DNA of 64,000 nucleotides from Saturnia japonica (Eukaryota; Arthropoda; Insecta; Lepidoptera; Saturniidae), in contig CM065320.1 in assembly GCA_033032175.1 (NCBI GenBank), positions 14,279,413-14,343,412 on the forward strand, read 5' to 3'. Shown one piece after another: positions 35,751 through 47,439 of the stretch. The position numbers were made by a program, and so were the translations under genes. The notes under the pieces are model-generated. The model did no database searches and had not been told where the DNA came from. It worked only from the letters and a program-made list of their open reading frames with translations. The stretch's first letter is position 1; every line of letters begins with the position of its first letter.

Positions 35751-35787
35751 AGAATGTAAATATAGTATTTGTTGCCTGTATTATAAA

Positions 35788-36846
35788 GTATTAGTAATTA
35801 TGATATCAGACATTTTGACTCCCAAAACTATTTTAGAAAATTTTTATACTATAGAGATCCCTCCGCGGAACTTTTGGATTAATGCCGAGATAACGTGGAA
35901 ACCAGGTAGTCTACTATGGTATACTGACGGGTCCAAATCTGGACATTACGTAGGCTGTGGAATATATGGGGAGCGACCCAATCTTAGGAAACACATTAGT
36001 CTTGGCAGTTTCACCTCCATTTTCCAAGCGGAAGTGTACGGCATACTTGAGTGTGCCAATATCAATCTGCAAAAGGCCTACGTTAATCACACGATTTACA
36101 TTCAGTCGGACAGTCAGGCCGCTCTCTTGGCACTGGCTTCAGATTCAACAGAATCGAAGCTTGTGGCCAACTGTGTGGCAGTGCTGAACAGTCTGGGTAA
36201 AAATAACAGACTAATCCTGCGATGGGTCCCGGGGCATGCAAGAGTTCCAGGCAAGGAGTCTGCGGACGAACTTGTAAGAGCCGGAGCTGCGGAAAAACAG
36301 ATTGGTTCTGAACCATTCTGTGGTATCACACAAAGCCTTGTTCGATTGACCTTAAGGAACCATTACAACCAAGAGGCAATAATGTTCTGGTACAATTTAC
36401 CAGGACAAAATCATTCCAAAGAGCTTATTGGCGCTTTTAATCAGCGTAGGGCTGTGGGAGCTATGATGCTCAGTAGGAATCAGCTACGAATCTTAGTGAG
36501 GGCACTCACTGGACATTGTTGTCTAAATAAACATTTGTACAACATAGGTGTCTAGGGCACAAAAGATTGCAGATTCTGCAAAAGTGCGAACGAAATCTCT
36601 AAAGCACCTCTTGTGTGATTGTGACCCACTAATACCTAAACGTAACCGCATTCTGGGAAAGCACGTGCTGCTTCCAGAAGAGGTTCAGTTGCTCTCTGCC
36701 AATAAAGTCCTACAGTTCATCAAAGCTATAGGACTTGATGGGGAGCTTTAGCAGTGTGGGGCGATCACAATAGATCTCATAGGTCGCAGTGATACAGGAC
36801 TGCATAAGCCTACACAGCCCCCGTTTAGAATAATAATAATAATACT
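35788..36846 (+). pseudogene. Non-LTR retrotransposon 3' end with RNase H domain, degenerate
   Basis: The open frame ends at 36555 and encodes a complete-looking RNase H domain. The first catalytic Asp is in WYTDGSKSG, then come the Glu of FQAEVYG, the Asp of IQSDSQAAL, and WVPGHARVPG with ESADELVRAG. A C-terminal stretch typical of I/Jockey-like elements follows (LRILVRALTGHCCLNKH). TAG at 36553-36555 interrupts it. The sequence then reads TKDCRFCKSA, and a frameshift follows before KHLLCDCDPL and the natural end at 36751. The 3' UTR ends in an (AAT)n tail at about 36827-36846. The element is 5'-truncated, with reverse transcriptase and ORF1 missing, and inactive. RNase H in ORF2 and a TAA-type tail suit the I/Jockey group, but the clade is not certain. 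Confidence 0.85.
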
Positions 36847-36904
36847 ACGTATACATATGTATATAATAGGTATAGTAGATCTTTATCTAAGGAAATATCA
36901 TTAC

Positions 36905-37240
36905 AGATTCAACGTAAATTATAAAAAAGAATATCTGACTGACTGATTGATATACCAAGGCACAGCCAAAACTACTGCAGCTAGCTAGAATCGGGAATAT
37001 TTTGCATGCGAGTTCCTTTCACACGGTGATCACTAAGGAAGGATTTTTGGAAATTCAACCCCTAAGGTGGTGAACATGGGGATGAAAGTTTTTGAAGATA
37101 GAAAATTAGTAATTAGCAATTCAGTTAGAACGTAAAACATACGTGTTTCATAGTTTTTTTTTAAATACAATTCCTAAAAGTATAAGAAATAGGGTGACTG
37201 TCTATGACAGAGCAAAGCCGCGGTTAAAGCGCTATTTGTT
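36905..37240 (+). repeat. Dispersed lepidopteran repeat copy
   Basis: 'tgactgactgattgata', then 'caaggcacagccaaaactactg', 'cctttcacacggtgatcactaagg', 'aattcaacccctaaggtgg' and 'gcaaagccgcggttaaagc'. A related but diverged stretch is at about 59150-59320 ('gagttccttaaataacgtagg...gagcactaag'). Non-coding. Confidence 0.6.
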
Positions 37241-37559
37241 TATATATTTATGTGAGTACATAATGGATTTTTTAAATAGTGATTATACACATAATGCATA
37301 AACTAAAATTATATAACGTTAAAATTATTTATTAGAAAACTTTCAAATACATACGACATAAGTAAATTCTTTTAAATCACATTGAAATCATATCGAATGA
37401 AAGCATATTCAATTTGAATTTACACAATAAATAATGCCATAATATTATTCGAAACGTATTGTAAATAACCAATACGTCAGTCATTATTAATCGGCAATAA
37501 ATCGAACGAAAGTGAAGTGAACGAGAATATCCTCCGCGTGTCTAGATCAGAAAGAATAA

Positions 37560-37870
37560 TATCCCTGGTGGCGCGGCGGCACAGCTTTCCATCTGTCACA
37601 AGTCACAACACAACACAAAACTGGTTTTCAATGTCGCACCGTGATATTATGGCACCGGCGTGCATTACGTCATTACTACCCATTCATTTACGGGTGAAAG
37701 GAAGTCGCGTGAGAATCGTGTCAGAGAGGGCGGCCCGCGCCTCCCTCTCGGACCTCCCCCTAAGACCCCGCTTGCGATTATTATGCTAAGTTGGCAGAGC
37801 GTCACGTCGCCGCCGCCGTTGGGGGTGAATATTTCGCGCATCTGCTATTTATTTACGCGTTTTACATTCA
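37560..37870. promoter_or_regulatory. CpG-rich unique-looking block
   Basis: GC-rich and CpG-rich, including 'gggcggcccgcgcctccctctcgg' and 'cgtcgccgccgccgttggggg', then 'tatttatttacgcgttttac'. Open frames on the plus strand (37517-37890) are Arg/Pro-rich and lack homology. With no splice evidence, a cis-regulatory element or unmapped 5' exon upstream of jing is the best guess. Confidence 0.3.
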
Positions 37871-38369
37871 TGAAAGCCGTGATTGCTTAGTTACAAGACT
37901 AAAGTACGCACTGGATGGTTAAAATTTATACATATAATGTATTTTTCTATGTTCTTTACAGAACGATATAAGCATATTGAGTACGAGAAATGTATATGAA
38001 GATACAAATCGAAAGTTTATTGGATCAGATATTTTTAATTGAATTTTAATATAAAGGCGAAATTCACTTGAAAACTGAACATACAACAAAATTTATAGTA
38101 TTATTATACTCAACAATTTATTGAGGTCAATTTGTTCTATAACAAACTATATCGAGCTACCTATATTTCGCCTTTCAAAATAGATTATAGATTCTGTCAT
38201 TCTCCCAACAGAGACAGGAGGCGTGAATATACATTATTGTTACATTCATGGGATTGCGTAGTCACTCAGCCGTGTCGAGGCGTCCTCCTCACAGTTCATT
38301 ACGTTACATTACTAACTAATACTTTGCGTTTCGCCAAGCGATAATATTCCCTTTAGCATCCGACATAAG

Positions 38370-38515
38370 GTTCCCCGTGGTTACGTTGGCGATGAGAAAT
38401 AGGTTACGAGGCGCCCCCAGCGTGACGCAGGACGCTCCGCCAAACGTAGTTCAATTGATTTCGTCGCCGAAGTGCCATGTCTCGGAGTGCTCGTAATCGC
38501 TCCGAGTTTATGGAA
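38370..38515. other. CpG-rich patch with a 7-bp hairpin
   Basis: CTCGGAG at about 38480 pairs with CTCCGAG at about 38499. The patch is GC-richer than its surroundings and contains TCAATTGA. Not assignable. Confidence 0.3.
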
Positions 38516-38599
38516 AAAAAGAGCAATAAAACTGAGAGTAATACAAAAAAATACAACACACATGTACACACATACTTTTTCTAAATTATAGATCAGTGT

Positions 38600-38910
38600 T
38601 TAATTATACTTTCACCCTATGATGTGGCCTAGGCTCACAACACGCAAAATCTAGAGGGGGACTGGTTCACAAGTGCAGCTGCCGGAACAGACCTATAGGT
38701 GTGGTGTAACTTGAGAGTGGTAGCTAGAGCTATGCGGGTATTAGACAATGTTATTGTTTCGGTACGATGGATTCCGTCACCGGAAACTCAGGCTCATTCT
38801 ATAATTTGAACCTACATCGGTTGGTGTGGTGTCCCAACAGACTACCACTGATTCAAGATAAAACTATACGTAGCACCAACGAACTGTTTGTATTTGTGCC
38901 TCTTGTACTA
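38600..38910. repeat. Dispersed repeat fragment
   Basis: 'gtgcagctgccggaac' and 'cttgagagtgg' resemble the 47790-47900 segment ('atgcagtcgccggaat', 'ctcactctcaaatg'), suggesting related repeat debris. No coding potential. Confidence 0.4.
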
Positions 38911-39054
38911 GTATGATGATAATATCAGACACAACATTTTATTAAACAATAAAGGATCACTATAGAACGACACTCCTCGTTATAATGAGGCACACCGAAG
39001 TCTAATTCAAACGAAACATGTTAATACTAATGTTTCCTTTTAAAATATTACAGC

Positions 39055-39161
39055 TCGAGCGTGTTAACTTGACACCTCGCATGGAGGGACGGCAATAGGC
39101 CTACTCTAGTTTCATAGTTATCGTCGTCTCTCCAAACGAGGTATCAAGTTAACTCGCTCGA
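39055..39161. repeat. 107-nt imperfect hairpin, 37-bp arms
   Basis: 39055-39091 pairs with 39125-39161. Thirty-two of 37 positions are Watson-Crick and one more is G-U. Mismatches are at 39062, 39073 and the adjacent pair 39080-39081. The loop is 33 nt (39092-39124). Each arm carries 'gttaacttga-acctcg'. Length and pairing are in the range of a microRNA precursor, or of a very small foldback MITE. No target-site duplication is visible: the left flank reads 'ttacagc' and the right 'tttatat'. Either reading is inference. Confidence 0.75.
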
Positions 39162-39233
39162 TTTATATGTTTAATTTTCACCAACGTGGATAATTTGGAC
39201 AACTAAATAGAAATAAGCAACTTTGTGTAGAAA

Positions 39234-39374
39234 ATGTCACAACTCACAGCGCAAACACTAACAGCACAACAGCCTTCAGAAAGTCAATTTCCCCTTGAAA
39301 CCAACAACGGCGACAAACCGATAACAATACCTGCTTTGGAACAGCTGTACGGACTGAGTTTTCAAAATCGTTGA
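39234..39374 (+). CDS. Small ORF of 46 codons, function unknown
   Basis: The ATG at 39234 has A at -3 and lies behind an in-frame TAG two codons upstream, so the start is confined. TGA is at 39372-39374. The product begins MSQLTAQTL, is rich in Gln, Thr and Pro, and ends LEQLYGLSFQNR. Codon use looks more protein-like than in neighbouring random frames, with Gln mostly CAA/CAG and GC-containing third positions. I recognise no family. It could be a first exon, a retroelement leader or chance. It begins 73 nt after the hairpin at 39055-39161. Confidence 0.3.
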   Translation: MSQLTAQTLTAQQPSESQFPLETNNGDKPITIPALEQLYGLSFQNR

Positions 39375-40208
39375 TATAAAATCTAATAGATAGTTCACGT
39401 ATTATTGTTCCCTAAAAAAATGTGGCAACTATATTTTATGTTAAAGGGGCGTTAGAGAAAAAGCCGGTGCGGCGCTTGGAATACAACTTTCAAACAACTC
39501 TCAATAACAAACAATCAAACAAAACAAAGAATTTTAAGAATAAGACTTCACAACTATGGTAATGTATAAATAGGAACATATCAGTTTAAATGTTATCGTA
39601 ATTTATTCTACCGTTTTCTTTAAAACCTTTTTTGGGAACAATTTACGCTCAAACTGGAGGACCGGAGAGTTCGGAACTTTGAAGTTTTTAGGAAAATTAT
39701 GTGAAAACAACATTTAGAAATGTTCCTATCAGAAACTGAACCCGAAAATAAAACTTAGGTATATGTAAAAATTGTAGATATCTGCATAATTCAGACGCGC
39801 TCTACACCTTAATGTTATAAGATTAAAAAGTCTCTAACCTATTTAGTGACTTAGGAGATTTCCGCAACTGGGCCCTTTAAAATATAACAAATGTTTGTTA
39901 TTTGCGAGCCTTCCAAAGTCTCTTGAATCGTTTAATTACTCCCACGGGTGATCTATCAGTTGTATTCTTTTCTGGTTAAAACAACAAAAGTATCCGGCCG
40001 TAGTTTAGTTTCTTACATTTTGTAAAAAATATCGGGTCTATTATCGTGATATAGCTCATCCCTATCAGTTTCTCAGACTCTGGTATAACCTTGTACGTGT
40101 GTAAATGTAATATTTTTATAAAATAATGCATACATAATGTAAAAAAGACGCTCGTTCAGGTTTTCACAGGAGCTATCCTCGAGAAAATAAATAAATTGAA
40201 ATGGTATA
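39375..40208. other. Intergenic, no gene recognised
   Basis: AT-rich with no exon, RNA gene or identifiable repeat boundary. Confidence 0.5.
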
Positions 40209-40307
40209 GTTAAAATCATCCGCGATTATCTCACAGACCGCACCTTCCGCTACAGAGTGGAAGGTGAACTATCCACACCCCTTCCCAAACGCTCAGGCGT
40301 CCCCCAA
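40209..40307 (+). pseudogene. Jockey-like LINE reverse-transcriptase scrap
   Basis: Thirty-three codons read VKIIRDYLTDRTFRYRVEG, then LSTPLPKRSGVPQ. This is the conserved RT stretch that in intact non-LTR elements reads '...RTF.V.V.G..S....I.AGVPQGS.LSP'. The match stops exactly at GVPQ, where the oppositely oriented Gypsy fragment begins. It is a very short relic with no activity. Confidence 0.75.
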
Positions 40308-40314
40308 GTGCCTA

Positions 40315-40665
40315 CTACCTACTAAACCACCTGGTAGCACCAGCAAGACTATTAGCAAAGTCATGAATGTGACAAACAGGGTATCGGTCAGGTACTGTTC
40401 TGGCGTTCAAAGCGCGATAATCACCACATGGTCGCCAGGTGTTATCTTTTTCGGTGGTCATATGTAACGAAGATGACCAAGCACTTTTAGATGGTCGGGC
40501 AGTTCCGCAACTCACCATGACTTCAAACTCCTGGTTGGCTGCATGGAGTTTCTGAAGAGCCAACCGACGAGGCCGGCATGAAACTGGGGGTCCATCAGTG
40601 GTTTTTATAAAATGCACCGTGTTGTGCTTTACAATCCTAGGCACACCAGGAGGTCGCTGTTACAG
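40315..40665 (-). pseudogene. Ty3/Gypsy retrotransposon reverse-transcriptase fragment
   Basis: The minus-strand frame encodes the start of a Gypsy-type pol [20 protein letters not shown] is followed by [46 protein letters not shown] and [13 protein letters not shown]. In intact elements this leads into FSKIDL and the YXDD catalytic motif; here it breaks after AT (then RWFSR and a stop) at the junction with the LINE scrap. Only about 110 codons survive, without LTRs, protease or integrase. Confidence 0.9.
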
Positions 40666-41909
40666 TTATTTCATTCATAAATGTCAAAAAAAATACGTAG
40701 TGTTTTTATTACAATTCGTTTATTTAAAGATGCGGTTTAACGTCTGTGGTTTCGCACCGGAGAAAGACGTTGCAGTCTGTATCCGGTTACGTCTAGTCAG
40801 GAAATAAGCGGATCCACAGCGAGAGCTTTGTCTACGAGTCGTTACTTTAGTTAATATCCGCGACGCGGCAGGAAGGTACGGGGCGGTTTTCAAAGCGACG
40901 TGACACCCTTTTCTTTTTTACCTTTGAGGTTTGTTTTGCTTTTGTCATCATCTCAACTATGGAGAGAAATACCCTTTAAGTGAATATTAAAGTTAAGCTA
41001 GAAAATAAACATTATTTAGCTTTTGTCATCCATTTTGGTGGAGTCTTAAACGGATGATGTCGGATTATTTCAATCTAGAAATATCCATCGCATTCAGTAC
41101 GCAGACTAAAACAAACGCACAGAAATAATAATACAAGAAACACAATTCAGAACTTCTGTAGGAATTTCGGGAAGCGTAAATCGCATTTACTTATTTACGC
41201 TATGTTAGTTGGAATAAGAACCCGCAATGTGTTTCTTTTATCTTTGCACTAAAACATTGCCGTAGCGTGAGTAGCAGTGTTCAAACGCGCTTAGCGAACA
41301 CTATTGCAATAATTTTTATTATAAAAGATAGTACAAGAGACAAGCAGTTTTATTTAATTTCATTACATAATGCAAAGATCCGGTAGTATTAAAATGTTAT
41401 ACACATGAAAATAAGTATGTAAGTAACAATGTTTCTTAATAACCTTTATACGGGTCAGGAAAAATAATAAATAAAATATAACTAACATAAGAGCAATTTT
41501 CCACACGTTAACCGCTTAAAATAAATGTTATATTACGAATGAACATAGTGTTTATAAATTGAATGTTATTTATTCTAAATTAATGTTTAGTTAGGTACTG
41601 AATATAAAATTATATAACACGTTTAATTGAAATACCTGTAAAGACACGTAACAAATTTAACATTATTTCCATACGTTGCGTCCCGTCTGTGTATACGTAC
41701 GTACCTTACTATTTCACAGTTCATTTATATCGACCTCACCAAGTTATCAGTTATGCAACGCCATGACACAGTGATAGAGAGAGACTAGTAGTTCACTCAC
41801 AACTCAACCCGGTTTAATCTCCGAGGTCATATGTGTCCGTTGATAAGCCGTTTCTTAACATGTACGTAGTATTATATTATCATTCAAGCAAATATACTTT
41901 TATCTTATA
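40666..41909. other. Intergenic, no gene recognised
   Basis: Mixed composition with a slightly GC-richer part at 40740-40910. No recognisable coding region or bounded element. Confidence 0.5.
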
Positions 41910-42265
41910 AATAAAAATCTCGTGTAACCGTGTTTGTGGCCGCTCTCCTCCGAAACGGCTGAACCGTTTTATATGAAATTTTTTATGAATATTTGGTAGG
42001 TATGAGAATAGGTCGTAAAGTACATTTTATACCGCCTAGGTGATTAGGGTGTATCTATCCAGTTTTTTTTATTACTTTTTTTGGCTTCAAAAAGTACCTA
42101 TGTCCCCAAATTTTACCCTTCTACCCCCACCATCCCATGTTTTAATCGCGATTATAGAATTTTTTTTTGTATCTTCGGCGCTTTATCGCAGAAATCCGCG
42201 TACCTATTACCCAAAAAATTATATTTAAATATTTGGGCCAGCGAAGCCGCGGGCAACAACTAGTA
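41910..42265 (+). repeat. Dispersed lepidopteran repeat, near-complete copy
   Basis: Begins 'aaaaatctcgtgtaaccgtg', continues 'ctcctccgaaacggctgaacc' and 'atttggtaggtatgagaat', and ends 'agcgaagccgcgggcaacaac' before 'tagtata'. These are all signature strings of one of the commonest lepidopteran non-coding repeats. The two overlapping short open frames inside are not genes. Confidence 0.8.
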
Positions 42266-43724
42266 TAACGATAAATAAATATGCTATTATTAAGTCATGT
42301 TATGTTATGACAAATTCATAATTTCAAATGAGAAAAGTTTATATGTAAATTTGTTTAAAAAAATGACGATACATTATAAAGTGAAGCTACTTTAGCGTTT
42401 AATAACCTTTCAATGTAACAAAGATTATAAATATTTACAACTGTTAATATGATTCGAATAAAAGACAAATATGTATGTAAAGATCTTTTAGCAGTTTGGG
42501 TCCCTTAAAATTAAATATCGCTGGGCTGGTCATATTATTATTTAATTTACCACGGAAGTTCTGCTTTAGTAGAGTTCCCCGGGGAGTGAATAACATTATA
42601 TGATTAGCGATGTCGCATAGTTCACCGACTTAGGTATAGCATGACAACCACAATTACATGTTACGACTAAAAAGAAAATATTAGAAATCCTTACATCTAT
42701 ATCGAAACGACACCTGAGGCTAAAATTACAATTTTTTGAAATAAACGATACCACTCATTGATTATACTAAATTCGGAATTTCTTTTATAATAACAATCCA
42801 AGAAGTCTCCAATTAGTAAACACACCGACAACCAAATCTCGAAAATATGTAAAACTTAACAAAGTTAAGATCAACGTCAAAGGTAGATTTATAGTGACCT
42901 CCCGACGCGGGTTATAACGCATTTGATAAATATATTATGCTATTTATAAACACAATAAACAAAGTTAGGCCAATCATATTCTTTAATTATGTTTAACTTA
43001 ACAAAAGTGTAAACAAACCCAGAACCGACTTCTTCACCGTTGTTCATTCATTTGAATTTGAAAGCACAATAATTACACGCCACAGAGATCAGAACCCTAC
43101 GTGACGTTAACAACACCTTATAATAAAAATGTATTTATACTTTTTAAAACTTTTGCTGACTTTTCATTGTATGTTACGACCTTATTAATTTAAATTGAAA
43201 TAGGTACGTAAATATTGTAGTAATGTTGTTTTATCCATGATTGTAATCTATATATATATATAATGTCCGTCGTTTATATAGTTTACAAAATCCTCGGGGA
43301 CATTGCACCGCGTTGCACGATAACTTTGCTATGTCCTCGCTGTTGCAGATAAAGGTTGTAAACAAAACATCTACTATAGACATACATGTGCTAAATGTCC
43401 AGAAATAAGTTCGGCTTCGTGTAATTTATGTTACTTGCCTTAGCAATATTAACTGGATGATATAATAATATTTTTATATACTTTTCCCGACTACAGGGAC
43501 AATTTTTAATCGTTCATTCTTAGCGAATAGCTACACGTTACTGGATTAACCTTAGACAAAAATTGCAATATGTACACAGTGCTGCATTTAGAACATATTC
43601 CTTATAAATAACCGATTGTCAAAAAAGGAATTTATTCAAATTAATTAAAAAAGAAAAATGTAATCATGATATTTGCACAGTTTTTACCCGACTGCGAAAA
43701 AGGTTATTTATGTTTTTCGAGCAT
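42266..43724. other. Intergenic, no gene recognised
   Basis: AT-rich. A short (TA)n run lies at about 43249-43261. No coding evidence. Confidence 0.5.
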
Positions 43725-44110
43725 ATGTATGTAGGGTGTATGATAGAATGATCTGCCCGCGTAACCACACCGTTCTCTCCGCAGAGGACGGGCGGTCAAC
43801 TTCGCTCCCGCACACCCGTCACGTCCACCCTCTCTAGCGGCAGCCCAAGCCTAGGTCCGTTCCTCGGTGTGAAGCCCTTGGGTCAGGCAGCCGCCCGCGC
43901 AATACAAGTGACACTATACGTGCAACACTTAGCTACCCACACACAACATTACACACGTATGAACACACACACGTGCACACCACACGGGTACATAGATTCT
44001 GTAAGGGACCTTTTTTTTTTCTTTTTTTGCGCTAGAAAGTGTAGAAAAACCATTCCGATCACTAAATACACATACGCATGGCTCCCTCCTTCCTCCCAGG
44101 AGTGAATCGA
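43725..44110. repeat. GC-rich repeat composite sharing sequence with 32.7 kb
   Basis: 43740-43890 is GC-rich with 'ctctccgcagaggacgggcgg'. 44050-44090 repeats the 'ccgatcactaaatacacatacgcat' segment found at 32682-32706. A T-rich tract (44010-44025) lies between. The open frames across 43869-44267 are low-complexity and not supported. Confidence 0.5.
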
Positions 44111-44399
44111 TTGAATTGCATATGTACATTGCATGCGTATAGGGTACAAAAATAAGCACTTTGTTTAATTGAGATATTTTAAGAATCGTAAGGGAATAAA
44201 TGTCGCTACAATTACGAGTTCCTATTCCTTTGTTTGAAATGTATGTCAAGTGCCTGTCATTAAACAAAGGATTATAATCATATATTACAAAGTTGATGCA
44301 CCGCCAAAGCCCCTACCATTTACTTGTTGCAAACAAAGACTCGAAGTATGCGATTGCGAGATGCGATTTAAAACTAATAATTTTTTGCCCGTTTCCTTT

Positions 44400-44475
44400 T
44401 GTGTTTATTATTATACTAACTGTGTCTGCGACTTCGTCCGCGTGGAATTTCGTATGCAGCGACGGTGACGAAAAG
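44400..44475 (+). repeat. Dispersed repeat head ('ctgtgtc-gcgacttcgt-cgcgt')
   Basis: 'aactgtgtctgcgacttcgtccgcgtggaatttcg' is matched at 52598-52635 ('agctgtgtccgcgacttcgttcgcgtgtaaattcg'). This is a frequent start of lepidopteran dispersed repeats. Confidence 0.65.
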
Positions 44476-45867
44476 GAACATGTGCGTTGGACGCGCACTG
44501 TACTGGACGCTGCTACTTTAGTTTATTTTATTTGCGCGGAACTTTAATTGTTTTTCTTAGTTACTCTTTATAACATCAGCTATCTGCCAGTGAAAGTCAA
44601 GTCAAATTGGTCCACACCGTTTCGGAAATTAGTCGGAACAAAAAGATAAGACTTGTTTAACTAGATTTGTTATTACCGTATATACTTTCACATGCATTTA
44701 AGAAAAAGCTGTTATTATGATATTACAAACACAACAATTCTATTTATTTGTACATATTTCATTAGTTTTTAAATGTGCAGTAAATTTTTAATGGTGTTTA
44801 ATTTTATTCATAAAATTAAAAATGGTTATAAATCAGTTCTTAACTATTATATACCTAAAATAAAATCAATAAAACCATCGTTCGAACTAAAATGCGAAAA
44901 ATGCACAGTTTCTTTTTAGCTCAAGTCAACAATATAAAAGGTACGGTAACTCTTTCGTCAGCAAGTAGTAGGGAGAAACAATGTGCATTTTATATATAAT
45001 GCAAGTGCAGCAACCTTGTCTCTGCTTGATGACATAGTAACCTCGGCACAACAACCGCTTTGTTACGTGGTAGTTGCATTACGAAAGATTATTGCAATTA
45101 TTGTGCAATCACGATGTTTGCATTTATTTATTCTCAAATACATAACATTATGAGGTTAAATTATTGCCTAGTTTGCAAATTTATAATGAACACATAGTAT
45201 TACGCAAATTTAAAAGATCAATTAACTTTCAAATTAATTAATATTCTTTTTACCCGACCGCGAAACTTGGGTTATTTTTACGAGCGTATATATATATATA
45301 TTTCTGTGGCACGCTGTGTAGTCTAAATGGCTTGATGGCTTGTATTGACGTAGACTATACTATAATATTTGAGTAAGACGTCTGCGAATCAAATAAAAAG
45401 CAAAAATATAAACATATTTTTTTAAGCAAGTGTGTTTGTTGCAGTCGAGATTTTATTTCCATTTTAATCATTTAGCTTGTTAATAATTAAGTTTGACGTT
45501 CGAATGGTTAATGAAATTATTTTTACAGCGGTTTTTGTAATTATTTTATGCATGAAAATGTGATCGAATAAATATCGAAAATACAAAGTAAGAGCAAGAC
45601 AGGAATATTCATTGCCTACGTTATTGTTCCGCTTCGTAATCCCAAGTGCAGTGACCTTCGTCCGCAGTGATGATGCCAAGGCGATCCCGCCGGTGCCGCG
45701 GTGCACTGGCTCATCACTTTGCGGTATTTTATTTAAAAACAAAAGATAAAAATATACGGTTCACACACATAAGTACGTATCTTGTAATCAGTAATGGCAT
45801 TAATTTCGAGAGAAATATTCTCGATAATCTATGATATAGGCATTAAAATAGACCACATAAAAATTTT

Positions 45868-45958
45868 ATTGTAGCTCGCAGGTTTCGACCCACGAACTTT
45901 GTGTGTAAAAATTCTTGACCATTGTGTCAATGACTACTAGCTTTGGTAAAGAATTTCT
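45868..45958 (-). repeat. tRNA-derived SINE head, minus orientation
   Basis: On the minus strand 'ctagtagtcattgacacaatggtcaag' followed by 'gggtcgaaacctgcgagcta' has the A-box/B-box order and spacing of a tRNA-derived SINE promoter. The stem pairing of a functional tRNA is not preserved. Regions 44476-45867 and 45959-46900 contain nothing else recognisable. Confidence 0.45.
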
Positions 45959-46909
45959 AATGGAATAACTCAGTTTAGGTTATGACATATTATAGTGACA
46001 CATCACTAACATAAACATCTAATATCTATCACGCTACCCACCATATTTATAATACTATGTTTTATCTTCATTTCATATCCATACTGGATTTAACGGAGGT
46101 CACGGATGAGCACAACTACTATGAGAAAAAAAGCGCATTTTTTAGGTATTCGATATTCATAGATGTGGCGGTATATACCTAATATATATGATGAACCTTT
46201 TGTCAACCTTAAAAATAGCAACAAAATATTATCTTAGATAAGTTCTGTTTTTACTTCATTATTAACCATAGGTTACGGTCATTAACTGTTAAAATTAACG
46301 TGGACTGACTAAACATCGAACTTCAATTTTATAATTAAGTGTTTAGGTAAGTATGTTCTGTAGGTACACTATGGGACTATACGTTAATCTTGAATGTTCC
46401 AACGCCTAAGTTTATTGAGCTTTCTACTTTCATAACATGATCAAAAGTCAAAGATCAAACGATACATAAATATCGCGCTTCGCATGTCGCCAAATTATCA
46501 AAAACTATCCGGTTCTTTGTTATCTTATTACGTTATCAGGTACTAAATAATATATCACTATAGAACGCTCAGGATATCGTTCGAATATTTAAACGGACTA
46601 ATCTCTGGAACTACCACAGGTAGATTAGAGAAATTCTTTTGCATTTTATAGCTTATTTACTAAGGAAGGTCATGAACTATATAACATCACGTTACGACCC
46701 TAAGAGGGGTCAGTATCCATAGATACCAAGCAATCTGGCAATCTGTAAGCACGGGAAGTAAGAACAGCGATAAGCTACACGGCTGCGTTGGCGCTCTAGC
46801 GCTGTGGACAGTATGTTGACGAAATTTAACATGAGTGAAACCGTGGAGCACAGCTACTATATATATAATACTTCCGAACAAACATGCTTCTTACTACATT
46901 ACTACTACT

Positions 46910-47160
46910 TCATACTTTATACACAGCTCTGTACAGCCCGCTCCCGCTCCCGCGACCCCAGCCCCGCGACTTTGCGTATCGCATAACGCCCGAAATTTCT
47001 GAGGAAGTTGAATTCCGGTGTATAATTAATGAATCGTTAGTGTCGGTCGCACGGGTGAGGGCATGTGAAGGCGGGTGGTTGGGGGGTAGGGTTGGAGGGA
47101 GGGGATGACCCGATGTCGCTGCAGCACGCCGCGCCGTGTCGCGCTGTCGTCGCTTCCGAG
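46910..47160. promoter_or_regulatory. GC-rich block with G-quadruplex-forming run
   Basis: Plus-strand 'cccgctcccgctcccgcgacc' at 46937-46957 and the G-rich stretch 47051-47104 contrast with the surrounding AT-rich DNA. An open minus-strand frame (46910-47215) is Pro/Arg-rich and shows no homology. Could be a promoter or enhancer. 47081-47104 fits a four-run G-quadruplex motif. Confidence 0.35.
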
Positions 47161-47439
47161 ACGAAAAACAAATTAAATTAATTATAAATCTAGTAGCATC
47201 GTTAGTAGTAGACAAGTATGCAACTTGGGAAAGTATTCATACGTGTGTATATGTTGTAACGGCCTTCGATACATAATTATCAATATTTATTTATGTATTT
47301 CAGTGATTTCATGAACGATCATCACTATTTAGTTGTTATCGATTGTGTATACCGATGGTAACTACTGTAACGAATTGTTGGACCCGTCACGTTACAGACC
47401 GACAAGCCCGATGTTATAATATTATAAATTAGGAAGCGA

